NCBI RefSeq assembly: GCF_030915405.1
Contig: NZ_CP133262.1
Location: 2,852,001 to 2,916,000, forward strand
DNA length: 64,000 nt
From: Neobacillus nitrireducens
GTDB taxonomy: Bacteria > Bacillota > Bacilli > Bacillales > Cytobacillaceae
Direction: 5' to 3'
Below, in pieces: positions 9,615 to 17,626 of the stretch (position 1 is its first letter; the number at the start of each line of letters is the position of its first letter). The notes beneath the pieces were generated by a model. It searched no databases, was not told the DNA's origin, and saw nothing but the letters and a program-made list of their open reading frames with translations. The position numbers were made by a program, and so were the translations under genes.

Positions 9615-10535
9615 TTACTGATTTGTATTTAAGCTGATCTCATAGGCATTGGCAATTGTAATATGGTATTTTCCTTCGCCCGCTTGATAAACCGCATTTT
9701 TCCTGCTATTATCCGGTCCATCATCCGCCTTTTCCTTTGCCACCTTCCAGTCGCCCTCTTTCCCTCTTACCTCTTGGGCACCGATGGCATCCACCTTCAG
9801 ATTACTCTTTTCCGCCACATCGACGACAATCGATGATACACTTTCAATATTCCAGTCGTTCTCGAGTGTGCGCGGCTTCAAAGTGAGTGCATTATCACTG
9901 CCATTCACCTCAAGCTTTACATGCTTCGGAACCAAAAGCGTCGCAGCCGTCTCTCCATATCCATTAAACAAGCCAATATCGTTTGGCAGGGACTTCATAT
10001 TTAAATAAAGCGTATCCCCCTTTTGGTTTGCCGAAATTACATTATCTGCACTTTCGAGTAACTTCGCCTTTTTAGCTGTTTGGACCCGGTAGGTGCCGAA
10101 CAAAGAAACTTCCTTATCCTCCGTGGACTCGATCGTCATCTGATGGCCAACCGTCCTGACGACGACCCGTTTGATACTGTCATCGATTTGGTAGGAGAAA
10201 TCAGGCAGTTCAAACGAGCGCTCTTCCCTCGCCATCACTTCTTCTACCTTCCCCATAATTCCTGTTGTACTTAAAATCGCAAACACAATCCCTGCCGTTC
10301 CAATCACTCCGACAAAGAAAATACTAAGGAAATCATATTTTAACACTGGCTTTTCCTGTCGTGACAAAAATAAATAAACGAGAATTTCAATCCCAAGGAC
10401 AACCAATAAAAGCGGCCACCAAGCCGTCATCACCTGTACAAGATCTAACCCCAAAAACTTTGAAAAGAACAGGAAGAGACCAAGGAAAACGAGTGAGGCC
10501 CCCATCGAAAACGTTCCAACACGCCATGTTCTCAT
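9615..10535 (-). CDS. LiaF/DUF4097-like membrane protein, last gene of ECF sigma operon
   Basis: 306 residues: three hydrophobic spans near the N-terminus (about 9-27, 37-56, 70-92), then a long polar extracytoplasmic part rich in alternating beta-strand patterns (SIVVDVAEKSNLKVDA), like the DUF4097 beta-solenoid found in LiaF/LiaG-type envelope stress proteins. The start codon overlaps the stop of the 31-residue ORF by four bases (ATGA). Likely senses or buffers envelope stress for the ECF sigma factor encoded upstream; that role is inference. The downstream flank carries AAAGCGGAAGCGCC, resembling the head of an interspersed repeat seen elsewhere in the window. Confidence 0.7.
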   Translation of the reverse strand: MRTWRVGTFSMGASLVFLGLFLFFSKFLGLDLVQVMTAWWPLLLVVLGIEILVYLFLSRQEKPVLKYDFLSIFFVGVIGTAGIVFAILSTTGIMGKVEEVMAREERSFELPDFSYQIDDSIKRVVVRTVGHQMTIESTEDKEVSLFGTYRVQTAKKAKLLESADNVISANQKGDTLYLNMKSLPNDIGLFNGYGETAATLLVPKHVKLEVNGSDNALTLKPRTLENDWNIESVSSIVVDVAEKSNLKVDAIGAQEVRGKEGDWKVAKEKADDGPDNSRKNAVYQAGEGKYHITIANAYEISLNTNQ

Positions 10536-10627
10536 GCTGCTTCCCCTCCCTTTCTTTTTCTAAAAAGGAACCCAATCCCGAATCCGATAATTGCTGCGCC
10601 TGCAATTGTTTTTCCCCACCTACTCAT
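10532..10627 (-). CDS. 31-residue membrane mini-protein in ECF sigma operon
   Basis: ATG at 10627 sits inside the end of the 359-residue gene (ATGAGTAG, 8-base overlap), and its TGA overlaps the start of the next gene (ATGA). Sequence pattern: MSRWGKT, a glycine-rich hydrophobic run with small residues (IAGAAIIGFGIGFLF), then a basic tail RKRKGGE. A GGGAGGGG ribosome site for the next gene lies within its last codons. Coupling on both sides argues that it is translated. The Gly-zipper-like span suggests helix packing with the neighbouring membrane proteins. It is too short for normal gene callers. Confidence 0.65.
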   Translation of the reverse strand: MSRWGKTIAGAAIIGFGIGFLFRKRKGGEAA

Positions 10628-11699
10628 TCTTTTCAGCCCCCTGCTTTTGCTTGCTTCCAGATAAAAGTTTGATTCCTCCGCCTATCAACAACAGACAAAC
10701 AAGCCCCGTTTGAAAATAACCTTGAACCCAATACATCACATCGATATTAATCAGCCTGTTTATGAATGGCGAAAAAGCTGGAAGCAGGACGTTCATCACG
10801 AGATAGTAAAGTCCTAACAAGACTAGGCCAATGCCGACCCATTTCTGATGATTAAGGAAGTAAGCAATAATCGGAACGTCCTCCATCTCGTCTTCGCCGT
10901 ACTTTGAAACCTTTTGCATTGCATCAAAAAAGCTGTAAAACCAAATGATTGGGATCAAGAACAAGAAGATACCTAGCCGTAAGATATCTAAAATATAGAT
11001 AGAAAAGAGAAATGCTGCCATTAGCTGGATGCCTCGGCGCTGTAGGCCTATATAGAGATGGCCAGCCCCTGGGAAGATTGAAAGAAAGGTCGCAATCGAC
11101 TTACTCTTTTTTCCATCCTCGCGGCGCATTTCAAAGTCTTCAAAAATCGTACGATCAACTAACTCCTCACCGCGCTGCTTTTTATTCACCTGCTGAACGG
11201 CATCAAAGAATCCGTAGACCCAAATAATTGGCAGGGCGGCCATGAAGACCATAAATTCACTACGATTGGAAAGAGCCGTTACAAAGGTAACCATAACCCC
11301 CAGCCCCAAAAACGTGGCCAAAAGCGTTAAGCCCCTGTTCATCAAACCAATCTGGAAATGACCTAAGCCTGGGATAAACGATAAAACAATCGTATAAAAT
11401 CGTTCTGAATCTTGGGCAGCCTGTAGCTGAGGTTCATCCGGATTCGCTGACTTCAGCGCTTTTTTATGTTTGGAGATCTGCACACCCATGTCGATAAAGC
11501 TGATGAGGTAAAGGAACAGTCCCAGCATAAAGGTAGCGATGCCCAATTGCTCATTGTTCGTTGCTAACCCAATGACCGTGACGAATGCCAGCCCCATTAC
11601 GGCTATTAGATAAAGTACTCCGCGAAACATGTTGCCGAAATAAATATGACCAAGACCAGGGAATAAGGATAAGGTCAATGCTTTTGTCGGATTTTTCAT
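10620..11699 (-). CDS. Membrane protein with three internal PGxGH repeats
   Basis: 359 residues built from three homologous units. Each starts with [FI]PG[LA]GH at residues 13-18, 109-114 and 209-214, continues with G-x(3)-RG and a hydrophobic pair, and ends with F-[IF]-D-x-x-x-Q-[IV]-x-K near 68, 164 and 257. The units resemble TM2-type small membrane domains. A C-terminal extension adds two further spans. Four-base ATGA overlap with the anti-sigma gene and eight-base overlap with the mini-ORF. Probably a membrane component of the stress response run by the adjacent sigma factor; no biochemical role is known to me. Confidence 0.75.
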   Translation of the reverse strand: MKNPTKALTLSLFPGLGHIYFGNMFRGVLYLIAVMGLAFVTVIGLATNNEQLGIATFMLGLFLYLISFIDMGVQISKHKKALKSANPDEPQLQAAQDSERFYTIVLSFIPGLGHFQIGLMNRGLTLLATFLGLGVMVTFVTALSNRSEFMVFMAALPIIWVYGFFDAVQQVNKKQRGEELVDRTIFEDFEMRREDGKKSKSIATFLSIFPGAGHLYIGLQRRGIQLMAAFLFSIYILDILRLGIFLFLIPIIWFYSFFDAMQKVSKYGEDEMEDVPIIAYFLNHQKWVGIGLVLLGLYYLVMNVLLPAFSPFINRLINIDVMYWVQGYFQTGLVCLLLIGGGIKLLSGSKQKQGAEKNE

Positions 11700-12217
11700 T
11701 TCTTAACTGCCCCCTTCTTTTCTAGTGAATCCATCCATGCAAAAGTTTTATTAATAACTCCCTCTGTCACCGAAGGCTTCTTTTCCTGAACTTGCTGTTT
11801 CGGGCTTTCTAACGCATTCGCATACGTAGCGAGCGATTGGAAAGCACCCGTGAAGGTCAACAAAATCGTCGCCGCGGCCGCTAGTAAATAATGGAACAAC
11901 GCCTGCTGATAAAAAGGTTTTTTCTTAATTTTGGTTTTGGTGTCAGGCACCGAAGGAACCATTAACATAGTGTTAAAGTTACCAGTGGTGTCAGGCACCA
12001 CAATTTTTTGTTTCGAGACCTCTGCCATGACCAAATCGGTAAACTCGCTCATGTCTGATAGAATTGGAAGCGATGTTTCATTTGCTTCGATCGCCAGTAA
12101 GTAATGGGTTAGACATTGGTCACATGTATATAAATGATCTTCTAGTTCCTGTTTGTCTTTTTCATTAATTTCGTCCTTAACGTATTGCAGCCACTCATCA
12201 TAGTTGTAGTGCTTCAT
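11696..12217 (-). CDS. Zinc-finger anti-sigma factor (HC2 type), membrane anchored
   Basis: The cytoplasmic N-terminus carries the HxxxCxxC-type motif (DHLYTCDQC, about residues 28-36 from the chosen start), and one transmembrane segment lies at about 115-135. This is the architecture of anti-sigma factors that hold an ECF sigma. The start is the ATG at 12217, preceded by AAGGAGGACG and overlapping the sigma stop by four bases; an upstream in-frame codon at 12253 lacks a ribosome site. The linker between zinc finger and membrane span contains two copies of GGTGTCAGGCACC DNA, translated as VVPDT and SVPDT, which looks like repeat DNA absorbed into the gene. Confidence 0.8.
   Translation of the reverse strand: MKHYNYDEWLQYVKDEINEKDKQELEDHLYTCDQCLTHYLLAIEANETSLPILSDMSEFTDLVMAEVSKQKIVVPDTTGNFNTMLMVPSVPDTKTKIKKKPFYQQALFHYLLAAAATILLTFTGAFQSLATYANALESPKQQVQEKKPSVTEGVINKTFAWMDSLEKKGAVKK
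11939..12001. repeat. Two GGTGTCAGGCACC palindromes inside the anti-sigma gene
   Basis: Copies at 11939-11951 and 11985-12001 (the second extended to GTGGTG-TCAGG-CACCAC). The same palindrome, as GGGTGTCAGGCACCC, forms the terminator at 35016-35030. Confidence 0.85.
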
Positions 12218-12792
12218 GAAAAATCGTCCTCCTTCCAATTCCTTTTCATCCAATGGCGTGCCCGGTACAGCTTCATTTCGATTGTTTTCACCTGGACATT
12301 TTGCTCCTCAGCCATTTGCTGATAGCTTTTTTCCGCAATGTAAAATCCGTAGATGACATCACGGTAGTTGTCCGGCAGTTCATCAAGCTTTCTCCTGACG
12401 AGCCTTCTTCGGTCCGTTTCAATGATCTCTTTTTCCACACTATCCTTCGCTGTCCCTACTAACGGCAACTCGAGCTCTTCTGCCACTTCCTCTCTTCTTC
12501 TCACCTGTTTTCTTTTGATATCTATCGCTTGATTAACCGCAATTCGCGTTATCCACGTTTTGAAACCTTGATTTTGGTATTGGGGGAGAGACAGATAGAT
12601 TTTCATAAATACTTCTTGTGCTGCATCTTCTGCTTCCTTTTGGTCGCGAAGTACGGCAAAGATGGTCCGGAACACATCATTGCGGTACTTCTCAACCAAA
12701 AGGCGGAAGGCATGATCATTGCCATCCAACACCTTTTCTATTAATGCTTCTTCATTAATGGTTCTCTCCCCCTTTCCTTTTTTGTTACTCAC
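12214..12792 (-). CDS. ECF-type RNA polymerase sigma factor
   Basis: Sigma-70 family, group 4. Region 2 spans about residues 25-95 (HAFRLLVEKYRNDVF, DAAQEVFMKIY, TWITRIAVNQAID) and region 4 about 130-185 (LDELPDNYRDVIYGFYI, SYQQMAEE, KTIEMKLYRARHWMKR). The first gene of a five-gene overlapping operon and followed by its anti-sigma factor. The frame opens with GTG at 12792, which has almost no ribosome site; AAAGGGGGAG lies six bases before an in-frame ATT at 12759, so initiation may occur there (protein 11 residues shorter). Which stress it answers cannot be read from the sequence. Confidence 0.88.
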   Translation of the reverse strand: MSNKKGKGERTINEEALIEKVLDGNDHAFRLLVEKYRNDVFRTIFAVLRDQKEAEDAAQEVFMKIYLSLPQYQNQGFKTWITRIAVNQAIDIKRKQVRRREEVAEELELPLVGTAKDSVEKEIIETDRRRLVRRKLDELPDNYRDVIYGFYIAEKSYQQMAEEQNVQVKTIEMKLYRARHWMKRNWKEDDFS

Positions 12793-12799
12793 CTTAATA

Positions 12800-12826
12800 G
12801 ACGAAAGGTAATTGAAAAACCCCTAC
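12800..12826 (-). promoter_or_regulatory. Candidate ECF-type promoter of the sigma operon
   Basis: On the minus strand, GTAGGGGTTTTTC is followed by CGTC (12800-12803), which matches the CGTC -10 element used by Bacillus ECF sigma factors. The -35 lacks the usual AAC. The implied transcription start would fall close to the GTG at 12792. Confidence 0.3.
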
Positions 12827-12895
12827 ATTATTTTAAAAAATATTTTTCCCCATTCTATTTATCATACCATGGTGATATTAGTGGTGGTTAAACGT

Positions 12896-12927
12896 AAAAA
12901 CCGTGCGGGTAGCAACCGCACGGTTTT
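12896..12927 (-). terminator. Terminator of the pentapeptide-repeat gene
   Basis: Perfect arms AAAACCGTGCGG / CCGCACGGTTTT (read on minus) followed by T-rich DNA, just after the stop at 12935. Confidence 0.85.
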
Positions 12928-12934
12928 ACAAAGT

Positions 12935-13573
12935 TTACTCTTTAATTTCCAATCCTAACAGCCTCGCAAATCCAATCGCCTGATCTGCAGAAACTATGCA
13001 CCCGGCTACACTATCTAGTGATAGATTTAGGTGGTTAAATTTACAGGTGCTGAGATCTACTCCTTTAAGTGTGGTTCCTGTAAAATTCGCATCTTCGAGA
13101 TCACAATCTTTAAACCCTAATTTATTAAGCTTTGTTTCGTAAAAATCTGCACTGCGAAGGGAACAATTTTCAAACCTTATTTCCTTCAAATCAGCATATC
13201 CGAACGAGCCCATATTTAGATTACAATTTTCAAATAAGACATTTCTTAGCGCAGCATCAGCAAGATTTAATCCTAATAGCTTGCAATCCCGAAACTCGAC
13301 ACGGTGGATGATTCCATCAGTAAAGTCCACATTGGATAAGTCGCACCGTTCAAAAATAACATCGGTTAATTGAACAAAGCGAAATGATCCATCTAGAAAT
13401 GTAACATTTCTAAATACAACCTCTTCGAATCTTACCTTTTCAACTTCCTCTTGTGAAATTGAACAGTCGCTAATAAGCGCCATGTTAATATATGAATCTT
13501 CTCTTTCATTATAATCAAAGGGAGTTAACTGGGCTGGGATTTTTGGTTTTTGAACTTTAAACTTCTGACTCAA
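12935..13573 (-). CDS. Pentapeptide-repeat protein
   Basis: About 210 residues with repeated A(D/N)LxF-like fives over residues 50-185 (for example CDLSNVDF, CNLNMGSF, CSLRSADF, CDLEDANF). Such repeats form a right-handed beta-helix; several family members mimic DNA and protect gyrase, but no such role is proven here. The preferred start is TTG at 13573, since AAAAGGATG sits about nine bases before it; the in-frame TTG (13591) and ATG (13582) upstream are badly placed relative to that site. Single-gene transcript with its own terminator. Confidence 0.8.
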   Translation of the reverse strand: MSQKFKVQKPKIPAQLTPFDYNEREDSYINMALISDCSISQEEVEKVRFEEVVFRNVTFLDGSFRFVQLTDVIFERCDLSNVDFTDGIIHRVEFRDCKLLGLNLADAALRNVLFENCNLNMGSFGYADLKEIRFENCSLRSADFYETKLNKLGFKDCDLEDANFTGTTLKGVDLSTCKFNHLNLSLDSVAGCIVSADQAIGFARLLGLEIKE

Positions 13574-13734
13574 ATAGATCATCCTTTTCAAGAGGTAATG
13601 TCGTTCATCATGTACTGTATGTATGTCATTTAGTAATTATATCGGGAGAATTCAACAAAATACTACCACTGAATTGTGATATTATCTATAAATAATACGA
13701 ATTTATTAAAAGAATAGATGGGGGGATGGTGCTT

Positions 13735-14355
13735 ATGTTCTGGCTGTTGATTCTAGCTTCCTACATAATTGGAGGCGTTCCCACAGCGCTAATCGTGGGC
13801 AAGTTGGTTTTTGGGGTGGATATCAGGGATCATGGCAGTAAAAATCCTGGTGCGACCAATACTTTGAGAGTTCTCGGTAAGAAGTCAGCTATTTTCGTAT
13901 TGATCATAGACCTTGCCAAAGGCTCCTTGGCAGCCTACCTGCCCATCTACTTTCATCTTGATGCAGAACCCCTTTACTTTGGGTTAGCGGCTGTTGTTGG
14001 GCATTGCTTTCCGATTTTTGCAGGCTTTAAGGGTGGAAAAGCGATTGCCACCACCGCAGGGGCCTTATTAATCGCTAATATTTATCTATTAGTTATTGCG
14101 TATGTTGCTTTCTTTTTAGTCATCTTTTTAACAAAGTATGTCTTTATTGGCTCCATTACCGTTGGTATTAGTATGCTCGTCTATTCTTTGATGTCTTCCA
14201 AATTAGAATTTGAACTTATCTTTACATTATTCTCGTTATTCCTAATTTATTTGCACCGCTCAAATATTCGTAACTTTATTCTCGGTATTGAACCAAAAAT
14301 CAACGATAAAAAATTGATTAACGATCGCATCCCTCCAAAGAACAGCAGTTTTTAA
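13735..14355 (+). CDS. plsY: Acyl-phosphate:glycerol-3-phosphate acyltransferase
   Basis: Integral membrane enzyme making lysophosphatidic acid from acyl-phosphate, the first step of phospholipid synthesis. Family signatures: GGVPTALIVGK in the first span, GSKNPGATNTLRVLGKK in the first cytoplasmic loop, and GHCFPIFAGFKGGKAIAT, plus five hydrophobic spans. The start is set at the second ATG (13735) because GGGGGG lies about nine bases before it. It stands alone; most Bacillus keep plsY beside parE/parC, so this may be a second copy. Confidence 0.9.
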   Translation: MFWLLILASYIIGGVPTALIVGKLVFGVDIRDHGSKNPGATNTLRVLGKKSAIFVLIIDLAKGSLAAYLPIYFHLDAEPLYFGLAAVVGHCFPIFAGFKGGKAIATTAGALLIANIYLLVIAYVAFFLVIFLTKYVFIGSITVGISMLVYSLMSSKLEFELIFTLFSLFLIYLHRSNIRNFILGIEPKINDKKLINDRIPPKNSSF

Positions 14356-14361
14356 AATAAG

Positions 14362-14604
14362 AAAAGCGCAAGCGCCCTGTTCAGCGGCGTATGGCCTGGA
14401 GCGCTCCAACTGAGATAAATGTAAACTTGCCGACTGGCAAGCCGTTAGGCGAAGACAGAGGTATAGTTGAATTTATGCGTTTATAATTTATGGAATAAAT
14501 TATGATTAGCTAAAGGAAACACGAAGAGCCGGAGGCGCATTCGTGCTTGACTTATCGTAGGGCGGAGAGCGAAGGACACTAGCCGCTAGGGCGCTGGAGC
14601 TGGA
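14362..14604. repeat. Interspersed repeat, copy A, with an internal insert
   Basis: Begins AAAAGCGCAAGCGCC, contains CAACTGAGAT, ACTTATCGTAGGGCGGAGAG and ends GGGCGCTGGAGCTGGA. It matches copy B at 46537-46683 end to end except for about 95 extra bases at about 14418-14511, which include a CTTGCC/GGCAAG hairpin. No coding capacity. Occupies the whole gap between plsY and the next gene. Confidence 0.85.
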
Positions 14605-14635
14605 CAATTTTCAAAGTCGAAATTTATACTTTTCT

Positions 14636-15190
14636 TTATTTTATAAGTGTTGCAAAGATACTAGTGGCAACGGTTTGCCAAATCGTTGTATCTGTTTGAT
14701 AGGTTGCTCTTAGACTCTTAAACAATTCCGTTTGTTTTGCCTGGAAATCCTCGGCATCTTTATCCGGCAAAGCTGCACGCTTTTCCATTACAAACGCCTG
14801 CATTTCCGGTGCTCTTGGTCCCCAAACACCGACTTCATTTCCTTCTTCGTTGATAAAAATAAAAATCGGAATGGCTCTCGATGTGCCGTTGGTTAAATAT
14901 TGGTCCATTAACTCCAGATTTGAATCGCGGAGCACGAAACGGACTTCCATTCCGGCAGCTTCGGCTATTCTCAGCAAAATAGGGTTATTAAGCATCGCAT
15001 CCCCACACCAATCCTCAGATAGGACAATCACTCGTAATTTTTGCGGCCGTAACGCCTCAAGTTTATTCTTGTCTTCATCTGTTAAGGTAAATTGCTTATA
15101 GATTGTAAGCATTTCCTCTTTATTGGTTGTCATTGCGTTTATGTACTCATCCACAGTCAACCCTTTTTGAAACCATTGGTTTAAATCCAT
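14636..15190 (-). CDS. Thioredoxin-family protein with a WCGD site
   Basis: About 184 residues with a thioredoxin-like fold. LSEDWCGDAML occupies the active-site position, so only one of the usual two cysteines is present, and an IPIFIF strand with cis-Pro follows. This matches the bacillary thioredoxin_9 type, of unclear redox activity. The start is placed at the ATG at 15190 (MDLNQWF) because GGAAGGGG lies ten bases upstream; the frame stays open further upstream without a ribosome site. Confidence 0.8.
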   Translation of the reverse strand: MDLNQWFQKGLTVDEYINAMTTNKEEMLTIYKQFTLTDEDKNKLEALRPQKLRVIVLSEDWCGDAMLNNPILLRIAEAAGMEVRFVLRDSNLELMDQYLTNGTSRAIPIFIFINEEGNEVGVWGPRAPEMQAFVMEKRAALPDKDAEDFQAKQTELFKSLRATYQTDTTIWQTVATSIFATLIK

Positions 15191-15415
15191 TTTCACAGCA
15201 CCCCTTCCATTTTCTTCAATCATAGACTTTTCAACAACACGTAACAATTGAACTGCTTATAAGATTTACCAATATTATTCTACAAGCTTTTTTTACTATT
15301 AATTCAATAATATATTTTTACACTAGTAATAGTAATTTAAAGTTGATAGAATATTTTATATATAGGAAATATTATTAAAAGTATTTTCTAAAATAACTTC
15401 AAGGGGAGGAAATAT

Positions 15416-16894
15416 ATGTCTAACGAGTCACTACAACTACTTTCCATAGGAATCTATATTGCCGCGATGCTTTTTATCGGCTGGTATTCCTATCGAAAGA
15501 CTAGCAATCTTACGGATTACATGCTTGGGGGAAGGTCTTTAGGACCTGCTGTAACCGCGTTAAGTGCCGGGGCTGCTGATATGAGCGGCTGGCTGTTAAT
15601 GGGCTTACCTGGGGGAATTTATGTAACCGGTTTAGCCGATGCGTGGATCGCCGTCGGTTTAACGATTGGCGCTTACCTTAACTGGTTATTAGTAGCACCT
15701 CGCTTACGTTCATATACTCAAGTTGCCAATGATTCCATCACGATTCCTAGCTATCTTGAGAACCGCTTTAAGGACAACACAAAGCTACTCCGTATTGTTT
15801 CAGGTATTGTTATTCTTATCTTCTTTACTTTCTATGTTTCTTCCGGGATGGTTTCCGGAGCAGTCTTTTTTGAGAGTTCGTTTGGCACAAGCTACCATAC
15901 CGGACTGTTAATTGTTGGCGGCGTTACGGTTGCCTACACCTTATTTGGTGGATTCCTGGCGGTAAGTTATACAGACTTTATTCAAGGATTAATGATGCTA
16001 ATTGCCCTAGCGCTTGTTCCCGCCATTGGAATCTTTCACACGGGTGGTCCCGCCGAAACGTTTGAAACGATTCGAGCAATTGATCCTACTAAAATGGATT
16101 TATTAAAAGGGACAACCTTTTTAGGAATTGTTTCGGCCATGGCATGGGGACTTGGCTATTTTGGCCAGCCGCATATTATTGTAAGATTCATGGCAATCAA
16201 AACGATTCAGGAAACAAAAAGCGCCCGCCGCATTGGGATGGGCTGGATGATTATCTCACTTATAGGTACAATCTTTACAGGATTTATTGGTATTGCATTT
16301 TTCCACAATAATCCAGATCATGTATTAAAGAATCCGGAAGCCGTATTTATAGAATTAAGTCAGATTTTATTCCATCCTCTCTTCGCTGGATTTGCTTTAG
16401 CTGCCATTCTTGCAGCGATAATGAGTACGATTTCTTCCCAATTAATCGTAACTTCCAGTGCACTTGTTGAGGATTTATACAAAATGGTGATGAACAAAAA
16501 CGCCAAGGACAAACAACTGGTCTTCTTAGGAAGAATGGCCGTTCTTCTCGTTTCTGTTATTGCCGCTGCTCTAGCTTTCAAACAAAATAGCACCATATTA
16601 GACCTTGTTGCCTATGCATGGGCAGGCTTTGGGGCTTCTTTCGGACCAATTATCTTGCTCAGTTTATTCTGGAAAAAGATCACAAATTGGGGCGCCCTCT
16701 TCGGGATGATTGTTGGTGCTGTTACAGTTATCGTTTGGAAAAATGTTGGACTTGGCGACAGGCTTTATGAAATTGTTCCGGGCTTTGTCTTCAATCTAAT
16801 TGTAGCGGTGGTTATCAGCTTAATCACTTATAAGAAAAATGATGTGATCGAAAAGGAATTTAATGAAAGTGTTCGCCTTTTAAAAAATGAATAA
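15416..16894 (+). CDS. putP: Sodium/proline symporter
   Basis: 492 residues, about 13 membrane spans, of the sodium:solute symporter family. Signatures: YMLGGRSLGP near the N-terminus, LSAGAADMSGWLLMGLPG (sodium/proline site in the first long span), WGLGYFGQPHI, and AAIMSTISSQLIV. The start has AAGGGGAGGAAAT. In B. subtilis the related opuE lies next to gatCAB, as putP does here, so osmoprotective or nutritional proline uptake are both possible. RocA, which finishes proline breakdown, is encoded about 22 kb away. Confidence 0.93.
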   Translation: MSNESLQLLSIGIYIAAMLFIGWYSYRKTSNLTDYMLGGRSLGPAVTALSAGAADMSGWLLMGLPGGIYVTGLADAWIAVGLTIGAYLNWLLVAPRLRSYTQVANDSITIPSYLENRFKDNTKLLRIVSGIVILIFFTFYVSSGMVSGAVFFESSFGTSYHTGLLIVGGVTVAYTLFGGFLAVSYTDFIQGLMMLIALALVPAIGIFHTGGPAETFETIRAIDPTKMDLLKGTTFLGIVSAMAWGLGYFGQPHIIVRFMAIKTIQETKSARRIGMGWMIISLIGTIFTGFIGIAFFHNNPDHVLKNPEAVFIELSQILFHPLFAGFALAAILAAIMSTISSQLIVTSSALVEDLYKMVMNKNAKDKQLVFLGRMAVLLVSVIAAALAFKQNSTILDLVAYAWAGFGASFGPIILLSLFWKKITNWGALFGMIVGAVTVIVWKNVGLGDRLYEIVPGFVFNLIVAVVISLITYKKNDVIEKEFNESVRLLKNE

Positions 16895-16901
16895 TATGAT
16901 T

Positions 16902-16930
16902 AACGCTCGGATCCCGATGATCCGAGCGTT
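16902..16930. terminator. Bidirectional terminator between putP and DUF1697 gene
   Basis: Perfect 12-bp arms AACGCTCGGATC / GATCCGAGCGTT with a 5-base loop, between convergent genes. Confidence 0.85.
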
Positions 16931-16938
16931 GTTTATCT

Positions 16939-17475
16939 TTATAACGTATCAACCATGGTTGATAGTTTGATGACGGTCTTCCAGTTGCGTACAGTTACCG
17001 GAACACCTAGCTTTGGAAGCTGTGTTGCTAGCTTTGAATCGAGGATACTTTGCCGTAAAAAAAGATAAACTTCTTTTCCCCAAATAACGCATTCGTCCGG
17101 GTCACTCTTGTAGTTACGTAGAAGGTCCACTTTCTCAAGAGAAGGTTCGTCAGCCAAAAAGGCTAATTGGATACTCTCGCCTTCCTTCAGTGATTCCACC
17201 CGATAAGGGCAGTTACGGATCATCTGCTCGTATTCCTCTGAGCTTCTTAAAATCACAGGGACCGGGAAACCAAAGGTCTTGCTTATTTCATCCTCTAATC
17301 GTTTGCTAAGTTGAGGGGCCTCGTCGTTTGATTCGAACAAAACATTGCCACTTTGAATATAGGTCTTCACTTTTTCTAACCCCATTGATTCTAATAAACT
17401 TTTTAAGTCTGCCATTTTAATCCGGTTATGTTTGCCAACGTTGATGCCTCTCAGCAGCGCAATGTAAATAGTCAT
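16939..17475 (-). CDS. DUF1697 family protein
   Basis: 178 residues matching the family opening YIALLRGINVGKHNRIKMADL and the LESMGLEKVKTYIQSGNVLF segment that defines it. Soluble, no catalytic assignment. Convergent with putP, sharing the terminator, and divergent from the VOC gene. The gene product is widespread in Bacillus but its function is unknown. Confidence 0.85.
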   Translation of the reverse strand: MTIYIALLRGINVGKHNRIKMADLKSLLESMGLEKVKTYIQSGNVLFESNDEAPQLSKRLEDEISKTFGFPVPVILRSSEEYEQMIRNCPYRVESLKEGESIQLAFLADEPSLEKVDLLRNYKSDPDECVIWGKEVYLFLRQSILDSKLATQLPKLGVPVTVRNWKTVIKLSTMVDTL

Positions 17476-17626
17476 ATATGAACCTCGCTTTTTTTAAAAT
17501 ACATCTTCCTAAAATCTTACCATTTATTCGTTGGTTTAAACTATCTATATCCGTAAGTTTGGGAGGATAATATGGACCGTAAGGAGAAAATTAGATACAA
17601 AATCATTTTTATGGAGGGATTAACTT

